Source of the DNA: Hyphomonadaceae bacterium UBA5336
GTDB taxonomy: Bacteria; Pseudomonadota; Alphaproteobacteria; Caulobacterales; Hyphomonadaceae
Length of the DNA: 64,000 nt
Reading direction: 5' to 3'
Assembly: GCA_002408125.1 (NCBI GenBank)
Contig: DHQO01000025.1
Coordinates: forward strand, 1-64,000
The notes beneath the pieces are model-generated. The model saw only the letters and a list, made by a program, of their open reading frames with translations. It was not told the DNA's origin and did no database searches. Both the position numbers and the translations under genes were made by a program. Below, piece after piece: positions 9,251 through 18,612 of this stretch (positions within the stretch are counted from its first letter, which is position 1; each line of letters starts with the position of its first letter).

Positions 9251-12205
9251 ATGACCACGACACCGACAACCTGGCTGGACCAGTATGACGCCTCCTTCAC
9301 GACCGGGCCGAACGGTGGTGCGGTGGTTCAATTGGAGAATGGCAACTATGCCGTCGCGCACTATAATGACGATCCGGGCCTCGATCTGGTACTCGTGCGT
9401 ATCTACTCTCCGGCGGGAGAGTATCTCAATACAATCAATCTGAACCTCTATGTCACCGGCGATGTCCTCGATATCAGTCTGAGCCCGATCGATGGTTCGA
9501 ACGGTTCCTTCCTCGTGAGCGTGAGCTTTGCCGGCAGCTCAAACCAGGGCACGCGTCACCTCGTCTTCGATAGCCAGGGTGATTACATTTATGCCAATGA
9601 CAGTCTGGTTGAGAGCGTCTTTGGAAACGACCCGCTCGAACTGGCGGACACTGCGGGAACGGGCGTCTTCTCGGCGACAATATCTGCTGATTATACCGGG
9701 TCCGGTTATGTCGTTCAGGCCCGGACGATCAATCCTGCGACCGGAGTTCTCGGCACGGAAGTGACGCTGCACATCGACAGCCAGATCGTGACATCGGTGG
9801 ATGCAGAGGCGCTCGGCAACGGCAATATCGCCATGGCCTATGCGGTCAATGGCTCGGGCAGCATCACCTCGGCGGTCAGCCCGCTGGTCTACCTGGCCGA
9901 GTTCACCTCCGCCGGCACGGTTGCAGCCTCGACAAGCTTTGCCGGCTATCAGGGCGGACAGGTGAGCATCGCGCCTTCGTTTGGCAGTGCGATCGCCGTC
10001 GCGGTGGAAGACCCCAACTCTGCCGCGGTACGCCTGGCCTTCTTCAACAGCGGCATCACCCAGCCCCCGACCTATGTCACCACCAGCGGCGATGATGTCG
10101 AGCTGGTTGCGCTGCAGGATGGCAACTATGCCCTGATCCACACTCAGGCGGGCGGCACCGAGCTTGCCATCCAGCAGTACGACAATGCCGGAAACGCAGT
10201 CGAGAGTGAGTTCATCATCTCGACCGATGCCAATGGCATTTCCGACATCCAGGCCGTGACCATGGAAGATGGCCGCATATCGGTGACATGGGCGGCCGGC
10301 AGTTCGGCCAATCTGCAGGGCGAGATCGTCGATGTACGCGATACCGCCAGCGGCATCTTCTACACGCCTGACACCTATTTCTTCGGCACAGATAACAATA
10401 TCACTTCCGAGGATGCTCAATTTGTTTTCACCGGCGACGGGTTCGACAATCTGGTCGAGAATGCTTCGTCTCTAACAAATCGATATTTCGACCTGGGGGC
10501 TGACGCAGACTTCTTTACGATTGTCGCTGCTTCAAGCGCAGGCAACACCTATATTGGGGGTGACGGAGCTGGGGATCAGATCTTCTTCAATGGTGGCGCG
10601 CCCACCAATGGCCATATCGGCTGGACGATCGACCTCAACAATGGAACGGCTGTAGATGGGACGGGACTCGGCCAGCATACGCTGATCGGTTTTGAGAATG
10701 TGTCGGCAACCGGTGTAGGTGATGTCGTTACCGACAGCAGTGCCGGCAATGTGATCTTTGCCGGTTCAGGCGATGACCGTGTCATTGTTGGCAATGGTGG
10801 CAGTGATCAGGTCTTTGGTGGAAACAACACCGACACGCTCGTCTTCAATTCCAACGTTGCCTATGTCGACCTGGATGCAAACATCACCGGCAGCGGACAG
10901 CTCATCAATCTACTGTCCGGGACGGCTTCGGTGCAGTTTAGCCAGTTCGAGAATTTCGAGCTGACCGATGGCGACGACACCTTCATCGGCGATGGTGTTG
11001 CCAATATGATTACCGGCGGCAAGGGACTCGATGAGCTCCATGGCGGCGGTGGCGACGATACGCTGATCGGCAATGGCGGCGTGGATATGCTCTATGGCGA
11101 GGATGGCCATGACACGCTGAATGGCGGCTATGGCGCTGACCTCCTGGAGGGCGGTCTCGGCAATGACACCATCTATGGCGGCAACGGGAACGATATCATC
11201 ACCGGCGGTGACAATGACGATTTCCTCTATGGCGACCTGCACAATGACACCATCAATGGCGCTGCCGGAGCCGATCAGGCCTTTGGCGGAGCCGGCGGCG
11301 ATACGATCCATGGCGGGATCGGCAACGACATCCTGCGCGGCCAGGGCGGCCGCGATATCATCTATGGCCAGGACAATGACGATATCCTGACCGGCGATTA
11401 TGGCCATGACGAGCTGCGTGGCGGTGACGGCAATGATGAGCTGTCCGGCGGCCAGGGCAATGACGAGATGTATGGCGGCCTCGGCGATGATACGATCTAT
11501 GGCGATCTTGGCCTTGATCTGATGTACGGCAATGATGGCGAGGATGAGATGTTCGGTGGCGGCGGCCAGGACATCCTGTATGGCGGTAACGACAATGATA
11601 TCCTGCGTGGTGGCGGCGCTAATGACACGCTCTATGGCGAGAGCGCCGATGACCAGCTCTTCGGCGAGGACGGGGCTGACATTCTCGATGGTGGCGGCGG
11701 TGACGATCTCCTGTCCGGTGGTCTGGCTGCAGACATTCTGCATGGTGGCACCGGCAATGACACGCTGAATGGTGGTTCAGGTGTCGATCTCCTCAATGGC
11801 GGTGCGAACAATGACGTTCTGCGTGGCGGCGGCGGCAATGACACGCTCAATGGCGATGATCATGCCGACCAGCTGTTTGGCGATGATGGTGGCGACATCC
11901 TGAATGGCGGTGCCGGCGCGGATAAGCTGAATGGCGGGACAGGCTTCGATGTCCTCACCGGCGGCACGGGCTCAGACCAGTTCATCTTCTCCGGGGCGAG
12001 CTTTGACAATGACCGGATCACGGATTTCGAGGATGGCACGGATCTCATCGTCTTCCGGGCCAATACCGGGGTGAACTCGATGGCCGATTTCATCGATATT
12101 CGCCAGGCCGGCGCCGATGTCGTGATCGAAACGGCGGCCGGAAATGTCCGGATCGAGCATACCGATCTCAGCGATATCGACGCGTCTGACTTTTCCTTCG
12201 GCTGA
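9251..12205 (+). CDS. RTX protein with N-terminal beta-propeller-like repeats
   Basis: 984 residues from ATG 9251, chosen because AGGGGGAG (9235-9242) sits 8 bases upstream; the open frame extends further but lacks such a site. The first ~390 residues are not RTX. They repeat a motif of the type xLxDGNYAxxx...YDxxGN (for example LENGNYAVAHY, LQDGNYALIH, MEDGRISVTW), which suggests a beta-propeller or similar. A linker of degenerate RTX-like sequence follows, then about 300 residues of dense GGxGxD repeats (about 10970-11940). The C-terminal block (DNDRITDFEDGTD... to DASDFSFG) is shared with the RTX genes at 324 and 12342. It is probably exported by the type I system at 18.6-21.7 kb. The biochemical role is not recognised. 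Confidence 0.9.
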   Translation: MTTTPTTWLDQYDASFTTGPNGGAVVQLENGNYAVAHYNDDPGLDLVLVRIYSPAGEYLNTINLNLYVTGDVLDISLSPIDGSNGSFLVSVSFAGSSNQGTRHLVFDSQGDYIYANDSLVESVFGNDPLELADTAGTGVFSATISADYTGSGYVVQARTINPATGVLGTEVTLHIDSQIVTSVDAEALGNGNIAMAYAVNGSGSITSAVSPLVYLAEFTSAGTVAASTSFAGYQGGQVSIAPSFGSAIAVAVEDPNSAAVRLAFFNSGITQPPTYVTTSGDDVELVALQDGNYALIHTQAGGTELAIQQYDNAGNAVESEFIISTDANGISDIQAVTMEDGRISVTWAAGSSANLQGEIVDVRDTASGIFYTPDTYFFGTDNNITSEDAQFVFTGDGFDNLVENASSLTNRYFDLGADADFFTIVAASSAGNTYIGGDGAGDQIFFNGGAPTNGHIGWTIDLNNGTAVDGTGLGQHTLIGFENVSATGVGDVVTDSSAGNVIFAGSGDDRVIVGNGGSDQVFGGNNTDTLVFNSNVAYVDLDANITGSGQLINLLSGTASVQFSQFENFELTDGDDTFIGDGVANMITGGKGLDELHGGGGDDTLIGNGGVDMLYGEDGHDTLNGGYGADLLEGGLGNDTIYGGNGNDIITGGDNDDFLYGDLHNDTINGAAGADQAFGGAGGDTIHGGIGNDILRGQGGRDIIYGQDNDDILTGDYGHDELRGGDGNDELSGGQGNDEMYGGLGDDTIYGDLGLDLMYGNDGEDEMFGGGGQDILYGGNDNDILRGGGANDTLYGESADDQLFGEDGADILDGGGGDDLLSGGLAADILHGGTGNDTLNGGSGVDLLNGGANNDVLRGGGGNDTLNGDDHADQLFGDDGGDILNGGAGADKLNGGTGFDVLTGGTGSDQFIFSGASFDNDRITDFEDGTDLIVFRANTGVNSMADFIDIRQAGADVVIETAAGNVRIEHTDLSDIDASDFSFG

Positions 12206-12341
12206 GTGCAGTTCGGTCGGTAAACTGGAAAGAATCTTGCTGGTTGTGCAGCCAGTGTCCGAGAATCCTCCGTGGGGCGATTCCATTTGCTCCAGGGTTT
12301 CGTTCGGATAGAAGCAGGGCCAACTTGCAGGGGAATTTTAC

Positions 12342-15300
12342 ATGGCCACTCTCAATGGAGGATCGGGTAATGATATCATTGGCGGCACTCAGGACGGCGA
12401 CCTGATCCGCGGCTATGCGGGCGATGACAGGCTGGTCGGCTTTGGGGGGCATGATGATCTGCGCGGTGGCGCAGGCAATGACACGCTCGTGGGCGGTTTC
12501 GGCAACGATACCCTGCAAGGCGGGACCGGTCGGGACACTTATGAATTCAGTGCCCTGTTTGGGCACGATTATATCTATGATTACGATACCGGCGCGGATG
12601 CTAGCTTCCTGTATTTTGATTACGCAATCTCTTCGGAAGATGCCAGCTTTTCTCGTGTTGGCACGCTGCTGGTCATCTCGGTCGGGAGCAGCTCCGTAAC
12701 CATAGACGGCTTCTTCCTGGAGACCGGGGAATCGGCATCCAACCAGCAGATTGTGTCGCATGCTTACTTTGGCCATGACGGGGTGACACTCGACATGACC
12801 GGCGCGATCGATTTCACGGGCACGACGGGTGATGACCGGCTCGATGGCACAGTGCTGGGCGAGACCCTGTCCGGGCTGGACGGAAATGACACACTGCGCA
12901 GCGGCGAGGGCGACGACACGCTGCTTGGCGGCGCCGGCGATGATGATCTCGGCGGCGGCAGCGGCAATGACACGCTCGAGGGCGGAGCCGGCAATGACGC
13001 ACTCGCCGGTGATGCCGGACAGGACACATATCTGTTCAATGCCGGCTTCGGGGTCGATGTCATCACCGATACGGATCTTGGCGCAGATGCCAGCGTGATC
13101 GAATTCGGCCCGGGCATCACCAGCAGCGATGTACGGTTTTCGCGCACCGGAAACCTGCTGCTGATCTCGGTCGGCTCGGACACGGTCTTCTTCAACAACT
13201 TCTTTACGCCACTCGGGAACTCGGTGACCAACAACCAGTATGTCTCGATGGTCCGTTTTGACGGTGGCGAGACGCTGGATATGACCGGCGCAATCGATTT
13301 CACCGGCACGGAAGGCGATGAACGTCTCGACGGGACGGTCCTGGCCGAGACGATCAGTGGCCTCGGCGGCGATGACACGCTGCGCGGCGCGGAAGGCAAT
13401 GACCTGCTGCTCGGCGGCGACGGCAATGACGATCTCGGCGGCGGCAGCGGCGATGACACGCTCAATGGCGGGACCGGCGACGATGCCCTGACAGGCAGTA
13501 TTGGCCTGGATACCTACCATTTCGAAACCGGCTTTGGCACGGACACGATTTATGACAGCGATAGCGGCGCCTTTGCCAGTGTCATCTCCTTTGCGCCAGG
13601 AATCCTGGAAGGTGATGTCCGTTTTGAAAGGGTTGGTACGCTGCTCGCCATCGGCGTCGGCGAGGATACGATTTTCGTCAACAATTTCTTCCAGGAAACC
13701 AGCGGGTCAGCAACCAATCTGCAGATTATCTCACATATCGTGTTTGACGGTGGTGCCATGATCGACCTGACCGGTGTCATCGATTTCACCGGAACCGAGG
13801 CCGACGACCGGCTCGATGGCACAGTCCTGGGCGAGACCCTGTATGGTCTGGGCGGCAATGACACGCTGCGCTCGGGCGAGGGGAATGATGCCCTCTATGG
13901 CGGTGAGGGCAATGACAATCTCGGCGGTGGCGCTGGCAATGACATGCTGTTCGGCGGCGAGGGCAACGATATTCTGATCGGCGGAACCGGCGCGGATATC
14001 CTGGATGGCGGCGCAGGCATTGATATCGCGGATCTCAGCGGTTCGACCATTGGCCTGACAGTCGATCTCAGCACGGCGACCGAGTTCTCAGGAGCCATGG
14101 CCGGCGAGGATGAACTGATCAGCATTGAGAGCCTGATCGGAACGGCCTTTGCCGACCATCTCATCGGCGACGATGGCGACAATACGATTATCGGCGGCAA
14201 GGGCGATGACATTCTTGAGGGCGGGCTTGGTATCGATACGGTCAGCTATGCCACCAGTTCCGGCCGCGCGAACATTTCGCTGCGCAAGGTCAATCAGGTC
14301 ACCAATACCGAAGGTGCCGACGCGATTTATGGCTTTGAAAATGTGACGGGATCCGTCTTCGTCGACACGCTTGAGGGCAACAATTTCGACAATGTAATCA
14401 ACGGGCTTGCGGGTGATGACATCCTGCTGGGCCTGGACGGTACGGACCAGCTTTTTGGCGGGGATGGCAATGACCGCCTGAATGGTGGAGCTGGCAATGA
14501 TTTTCTCGATGGCGGCGAGGGCGATGATATTCTGAAGGGCTATCTTGGCGATGACGAGATGTCCGGTGGGGGTGGTATCGACGAACTGAACGGCGGCAGG
14601 GGTAACGACATCCTGCATGGTGGTGCGGACAATGACGATCTCTTTGGCGGCTCCGAAAATGATACGCTGAACGGGGATGACGGTGATGACCTGCTGCGCG
14701 GCGCCCAGGGCGAGGATATTCTCAATGGTGGTCTCGGCAATGACACGCTGCGCGGTGGTCGTCAGGACGACATCCTGAATGGCGATGATGGCGACGATCT
14801 GCTTTATGGAGAGGCCGGCGATGACGAGCTGCATGGCGGTGAGGGCAATGACACGCTGTCCGGCGCGAATGCATCCGATATGCTCTATGGTGATGCTGGG
14901 GACGACAACCTGAATGGTGGCGCTGGCATCGATACACTGTTTGGCGGTACCGGCAATGACACTCTGGCTGGGGGCGGGGGCGTGGACACGCTCTACGGCG
15001 AGGATGGTGAGGACCGGCTCTTTGGGGACGCCGGCAATGATACGCTCTCGGGTGGAGCGGGTTTCGATCGCCTGAATGGTGGGGATGGCTTCGATGTCCT
15101 GACCGGCGGCGCCGATGCGGACTGGTTCATCTTCTCGGGCCTCAGCTTCGACAATGACCGGATCACCGATTTCGAGGATGGTCTCGACAAGATCGTGTTC
15201 CGGCCCTCGACAGGAATTGACGAGTACTCCGACCTGACGATCCAGCAAAACTTCGGTGATGTCGTGATCTATACCCCGGAAGGAAATATCCGCCTGGAAG

Positions 15301-15347
15301 ACACGCACATCTCGCAGATTTCCGAGGACGACTTCCTGTTTGGCTAG
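12342..15347 (+). CDS. RTX protein with a triplicated ~162-residue haemolysin-related module
   Basis: 1001 residues; ATG 12342 has CAGGGGAA (12328-12335) six bases upstream. After an opening RTX cassette (DLIRGYAGDD...DDLRGG), a module of about 162 residues is present three times, starting at about 12540, 13029 and 13515. Each has a block resembling the haemolysin-type calcium-binding-related domain (FGPGI..SDVRFSR.G.LL.ISVG...FF) followed by DMTGAIDFTG and RTX repeats. The second half is nearly continuous nonapeptides with one region resembling a SVFVDTLEGN spacer. The C-terminus matches its neighbours and ends DDFLFG. It shares no stop overlap with its neighbours and has its own leader of 136 bases. 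It ends just before a strong bidirectional hairpin. Confidence 0.9.
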   Translation: MATLNGGSGNDIIGGTQDGDLIRGYAGDDRLVGFGGHDDLRGGAGNDTLVGGFGNDTLQGGTGRDTYEFSALFGHDYIYDYDTGADASFLYFDYAISSEDASFSRVGTLLVISVGSSSVTIDGFFLETGESASNQQIVSHAYFGHDGVTLDMTGAIDFTGTTGDDRLDGTVLGETLSGLDGNDTLRSGEGDDTLLGGAGDDDLGGGSGNDTLEGGAGNDALAGDAGQDTYLFNAGFGVDVITDTDLGADASVIEFGPGITSSDVRFSRTGNLLLISVGSDTVFFNNFFTPLGNSVTNNQYVSMVRFDGGETLDMTGAIDFTGTEGDERLDGTVLAETISGLGGDDTLRGAEGNDLLLGGDGNDDLGGGSGDDTLNGGTGDDALTGSIGLDTYHFETGFGTDTIYDSDSGAFASVISFAPGILEGDVRFERVGTLLAIGVGEDTIFVNNFFQETSGSATNLQIISHIVFDGGAMIDLTGVIDFTGTEADDRLDGTVLGETLYGLGGNDTLRSGEGNDALYGGEGNDNLGGGAGNDMLFGGEGNDILIGGTGADILDGGAGIDIADLSGSTIGLTVDLSTATEFSGAMAGEDELISIESLIGTAFADHLIGDDGDNTIIGGKGDDILEGGLGIDTVSYATSSGRANISLRKVNQVTNTEGADAIYGFENVTGSVFVDTLEGNNFDNVINGLAGDDILLGLDGTDQLFGGDGNDRLNGGAGNDFLDGGEGDDILKGYLGDDEMSGGGGIDELNGGRGNDILHGGADNDDLFGGSENDTLNGDDGDDLLRGAQGEDILNGGLGNDTLRGGRQDDILNGDDGDDLLYGEAGDDELHGGEGNDTLSGANASDMLYGDAGDDNLNGGAGIDTLFGGTGNDTLAGGGGVDTLYGEDGEDRLFGDAGNDTLSGGAGFDRLNGGDGFDVLTGGADADWFIFSGLSFDNDRITDFEDGLDKIVFRPSTGIDEYSDLTIQQNFGDVVIYTPEGNIRLEDTHISQISEDDFLFG

Positions 15348-15366
15348 CGCGGGCAGGCGCCTCTAT

Positions 15367-15396
15367 ACCGGCCCCGCGGCATTGCCCGGGGCCGGT
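15367..15396. terminator. Bidirectional terminator-like hairpin
   Basis: Arms ACCGGCCCCG (15367-15376) and CGGGGCCGGT (15387-15396) pair perfectly over 10 bp, and GGC/GCC inside the loop can extend the stem. It lies between the convergent RTX gene (ends 15347) and lipoprotein gene (ends 15421), where a shared terminator is expected. Confidence 0.7.
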
Positions 15397-15420
15397 GGTC
15401 ATTGATCCGGACGGTTCCGC

Positions 15421-16047
15421 TTATTCGGCGGGGGTTTCGTTCGGAATCAGGATGCGAACACGATACAGGAGCAGCGTTTCGTCCGCGCCGGGAAGAATGC
15501 CGAGATAGTCATTATTGCCTTCGTTCATCGCGGGCACGGCATAGTGGTATTTCAGCCATTCCCGCTGTCCCGTCAGGGTGAACTCCTTCCACCCGCTATT
15601 GCCGACATCGGCAGTGGAATAGGCGACAGGCACGACCTGACCGGCCTCGCCCCTCGCCTCGATTTCGATCCGGATCGTCTTGCCCGAGGCCAGGGCCTCC
15701 GCATCGCCGGAAAGGGTGAAGAAGGCGCCCGATGTGTGCCCGCCGCTCTCGCCCTCGCCTCCAAGCCCCGTCAGCTCCACATGGCCTTCAAGAGGCTCGA
15801 CCATCACAAAGTTGGTCTTTCTGGGACCGGGCTCTCCAGCAGCCCAGTTGAATACAATCCCGCCAAGGCCTTCATCGCAATCGGTACACGAGCTGGTGTC
15901 GAGCACATTTGCAGATGAATCTGCAGTCTCGGCCGGTGCGCCAGGCGCATCGACCGATGGCTCATCCGTCGACGGTGAACAGGCCGCCAGGACGACCGCC
16001 GCGAAGAAGAGTGAGGCCGAAACCGTACGAACGAGATGTCTGCTCAT
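15421..16047 (-). CDS. Lipoprotein, paralog of the one at 28582
   Basis: 208 residues from ATG 16047 (MSRHLVRTV). The signal peptide ends in the lipobox LAAC, so this is a lipid-anchored envelope protein. I chose this start because it fits the signal peptide and overlaps the upstream stop by 4 bases (ATGA). The mature part has a CTDC motif and a beta-rich domain. Its core (YSTADVGNSGWKEF, then a tyrosine-rich strand and YLGILPG) matches the protein at 28582 (YSTNESGNSGWQDF ... FLSILPA). The layout looks like a carbohydrate-binding jelly roll, but that is inference. It is the second gene of an operon behind the FGE-like gene. Confidence 0.8.
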   Translation of the reverse strand: MSRHLVRTVSASLFFAAVVLAACSPSTDEPSVDAPGAPAETADSSANVLDTSSCTDCDEGLGGIVFNWAAGEPGPRKTNFVMVEPLEGHVELTGLGGEGESGGHTSGAFFTLSGDAEALASGKTIRIEIEARGEAGQVVPVAYSTADVGNSGWKEFTLTGQREWLKYHYAVPAMNEGNNDYLGILPGADETLLLYRVRILIPNETPAE

Positions 16048-18275
16048 TGTGAGGACTCCAGTGATTTGAGAAAGAGAAGTGTGCAAAGCTCGGCAAAATC
16101 AACGTCGTTTTCGCCCGATACAGTAGATTGCCAAGGATCCTGTCTGGTGCGTCCCAGAATGCTGATTGCTGCCCGACCATTCTCCGTCAACCGATAGCCA
16201 TCAATATCTGCTGCGCAATACCCGTTTTCCAAATAGTCGCGATTGACCAGGCCGTCGTCGACATACAGGGCAGCGAGCCTTGTCCTGTCACGAAAAAGTG
16301 GCGGAATTTCAACCAGTACGAAAATTGCGCAGTCCGCCGCCTTGTTGCCCTTTGTCAGGCGGCATGACGCACTTAGATTCTCGCCCGGTTCAAGGGAGAA
16401 CGAGCCGGGCTGAAAGTCAATTTCATGGACCTGACTATTGGTTCCCGAGACATATATGCTGTCGGGCAAGCAAAAGGATTTTCCAGGAATGTGCTGGCGA
16501 TCTCCATCTATTGCGAAGACACAGACATCCTGGACAAACTGATCTCGAATGGGTTTGGGAAAGAGATAAACGGATGCGCCATGAATTTGCAGCGGTGAGC
16601 CATCGGGCCAGGACGTGTACCAGGGGCGATCAGGTTGAATAAGCTCCGGGCCGTCCGGGTACTGGTCGAGATAGGGAATGCGAATGAATTTACCGACGGG
16701 TCTGTCTTGAGACGCTTCACGATACTCGATCCGGCAAGTCACGCGCGTTTCCGCAACCGCCTCGGGCGAGATTGTCTCAGGGAGAAGCACAGATATGTCG
16801 ACTGGGCAGCTGATCGAATCTCCGGCGGGCAGCCATAGTCCGATCGAATCCCTCAGATCCAGCTCACGGAAATAGTTCTGTCCCTCCCACTGCGAGGTCG
16901 CAGTGCAATAAACTTCTGCCGGTCTTGGAAGCTGATGCCCGTCTTCGGATACAACCGTGGTGTAGAGACAATTGTCGCCGTAATGGTGATCCAGAGAGTC
17001 GAGCGGGATGTTTTCGACATATGCGCTGACCGCGACGATTTCGAGGTCACTTGCCGCTCGGAATGTGCCAACAGGTTCATGTAAATTGAGCTCGGATATC
17101 CGGGCATTAGTATGTGCGATCTGAAGCATCTCCTGAGAACCGACAATATCCTGGGCGTGCGAGAAGCGCACATCTGAATAGTGGGCATCGGCAATGTTCG
17201 GCCGGTTTTCCTTAACGCGATAACTGCCGGTGAATTCCGCCCAGCGGATAGAGACATCCAGGTCTTTCACAATGCGGAAACCGACCTTGCGCAGGCGCGC
17301 GCCGGCATCGTAGCGGACGCGGTAGGCCGAGCGCAGTTCGTTGGGCTCGCTGAGCCAGGAGCCGCCGCGCAGGACGCGCTTGGAGCAGTCCCCGCCGGAG
17401 CCTTCCGCCCGCGCCACTGTATCTTCGGGCGCGCCAGCATGGCTCGGATGCCAGCAATCGGCGGTCCATTCTAGCACATTGCCCATCATGTCGTGCAGGC
17501 CGAACCCGTTTGCCCCGAAGCTGCCGACCGGCAAGGTCTGGCGGCGATACTCGCCCGTATTGGAGCCGACAAAAGGCACGCTTGCACGGAAATTGGCCTC
17601 AGCATCCGTAACCAGTTTGCCGCTCGAGAACCAGGTAGTGGTGCCGGCGCGCGCGGCGTATTCCCATTCCGCCTCGCTGGGCAGGCGATAGGGCCGGCCT
17701 GGAACCTTGGAGTTGAGCCAGTCCAGAAAGCCATGCGGGCCGGCAATGTCGTCGTGGCTGATATTGATCACGGGCCGGCTTGCCTTGCCCCAGTCCTCGT
17801 CATGGGGATGGGACTGGCTGCGGCAGAAGCCGTCATCGACGCAGGCCGACCATTGATCGAAGGTGACTTCATAGACGCCCATGGCAAGGCGGTCGGTTAC
17901 GGTCACGGTGCGCTGCGGGCTTTCATCCTCGTCGCTCAGCGGCTCATTGGGAGCCGCGCCCATCTGGAAGCTGCCGCGCGGCAGGATGGTCATGACGGGG
18001 CAGTCGGGGCAGTCGCGAAATTTCAGGCCCACTTCACGAAGACAATAGTCTACGCATTCAGGCTCGCTGAGATGGCGTGGCGGCTCGACCGGGGCTTCAA
18101 GCTCTTCGGATGCCTCGGCCGGTAACAGCTCAGCAGCTTCTGCCTGCGACATGTCTGTCTTTGAGGCAGTCTCATCCGGGATCGCCGCCGGCGGCGGGCC
18201 GGGAGCAAAGGCAGCGGTCGAGAGGGCGAAGAGACCGAGTATTGCAAGCAAGAACGGCATGACGAAACGTCTCAT
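16044..18275 (-). CDS. Secreted FGE-sulfatase (SUMF1)-domain protein with duplicated C-terminal domain
   Basis: 743 residues from ATG 18275 (MRRFVMPFLLA), a start that gives a clean signal peptide ending near AAFA. Residues about 96-337 form a formylglycine-generating-enzyme-like fold: PRGSFQMGA, YEVTFDQWSACV, YRLPSEAEWEYAARAG, NVLEWTADCW, RVLRGGSW and VGFRIVKD are all present. The paired active-site cysteines of true formylglycine-generating enzymes are not visible where RGGSWLSEPNELRSAYR replaces them, so a binding or scaffold role is more likely. Residues 340-743 contain two related ~170-residue cysteine-bearing beta domains that I do not recognise. That half is visibly poorer in GC than the N-terminal half. 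Its stop overlaps the downstream lipoprotein start by 4 bases. Confidence 0.85.
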   Translation of the reverse strand: MRRFVMPFLLAILGLFALSTAAFAPGPPPAAIPDETASKTDMSQAEAAELLPAEASEELEAPVEPPRHLSEPECVDYCLREVGLKFRDCPDCPVMTILPRGSFQMGAAPNEPLSDEDESPQRTVTVTDRLAMGVYEVTFDQWSACVDDGFCRSQSHPHDEDWGKASRPVINISHDDIAGPHGFLDWLNSKVPGRPYRLPSEAEWEYAARAGTTTWFSSGKLVTDAEANFRASVPFVGSNTGEYRRQTLPVGSFGANGFGLHDMMGNVLEWTADCWHPSHAGAPEDTVARAEGSGGDCSKRVLRGGSWLSEPNELRSAYRVRYDAGARLRKVGFRIVKDLDVSIRWAEFTGSYRVKENRPNIADAHYSDVRFSHAQDIVGSQEMLQIAHTNARISELNLHEPVGTFRAASDLEIVAVSAYVENIPLDSLDHHYGDNCLYTTVVSEDGHQLPRPAEVYCTATSQWEGQNYFRELDLRDSIGLWLPAGDSISCPVDISVLLPETISPEAVAETRVTCRIEYREASQDRPVGKFIRIPYLDQYPDGPELIQPDRPWYTSWPDGSPLQIHGASVYLFPKPIRDQFVQDVCVFAIDGDRQHIPGKSFCLPDSIYVSGTNSQVHEIDFQPGSFSLEPGENLSASCRLTKGNKAADCAIFVLVEIPPLFRDRTRLAALYVDDGLVNRDYLENGYCAADIDGYRLTENGRAAISILGRTRQDPWQSTVSGENDVDFAELCTLLFLKSLESSQ

Positions 18276-18612
18276 CGGCGATCCTTGAAACACCAGACTG
18301 TACACTGCTAATGGCCGGGCCAATTCGCTTTCAATAAAGCAGCGGGTGCGGGTCGCAACCGGTCTTGTGAGAAATTCCGGAATTTAAGCAGGCAGAGATT
18401 TCAATGCGCGCGAATCAGGAATTCTCATGGTCATCCACTCCATTACCTGTAAGACCGGCATCGCATCTGCATGCTGGTTCTGGATTCGCCTGACCGCTGA
18501 TACGGCTTGCCGCCGCCCTGCGCGAATGTCACGCTGATTCATGTGGTTGAAGGATGCGGTCGTGAAGGACTAGATCAGGCCCGAGCGGGATGCTCAGGTC
18601 GCAGACCGGGGG
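18276..18612. other. 337-base divergent intergenic region with a 14-bp palindrome
   Basis: This separates the FGE-like gene (minus) from the type I exporter operon (plus), so it must hold both promoters. No small gene or RNA was recognised. The exact palindrome AAATTCCGGAATTT at 18372-18385 is the only clear signal and could be an operator. The exporter start has only a purine-rich GGGGG directly before it. Confidence 0.5.
18372..18385. promoter_or_regulatory. Perfect 14-bp palindrome, possible operator
   Basis: AAATTCCGGAATTT reads the same on both strands. It is about 97 bases from the FGE-like gene start and 228 bases from the exporter gene start, inside the divergent promoter region. No regulator can be assigned from the sequence. 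Confidence 0.4.
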
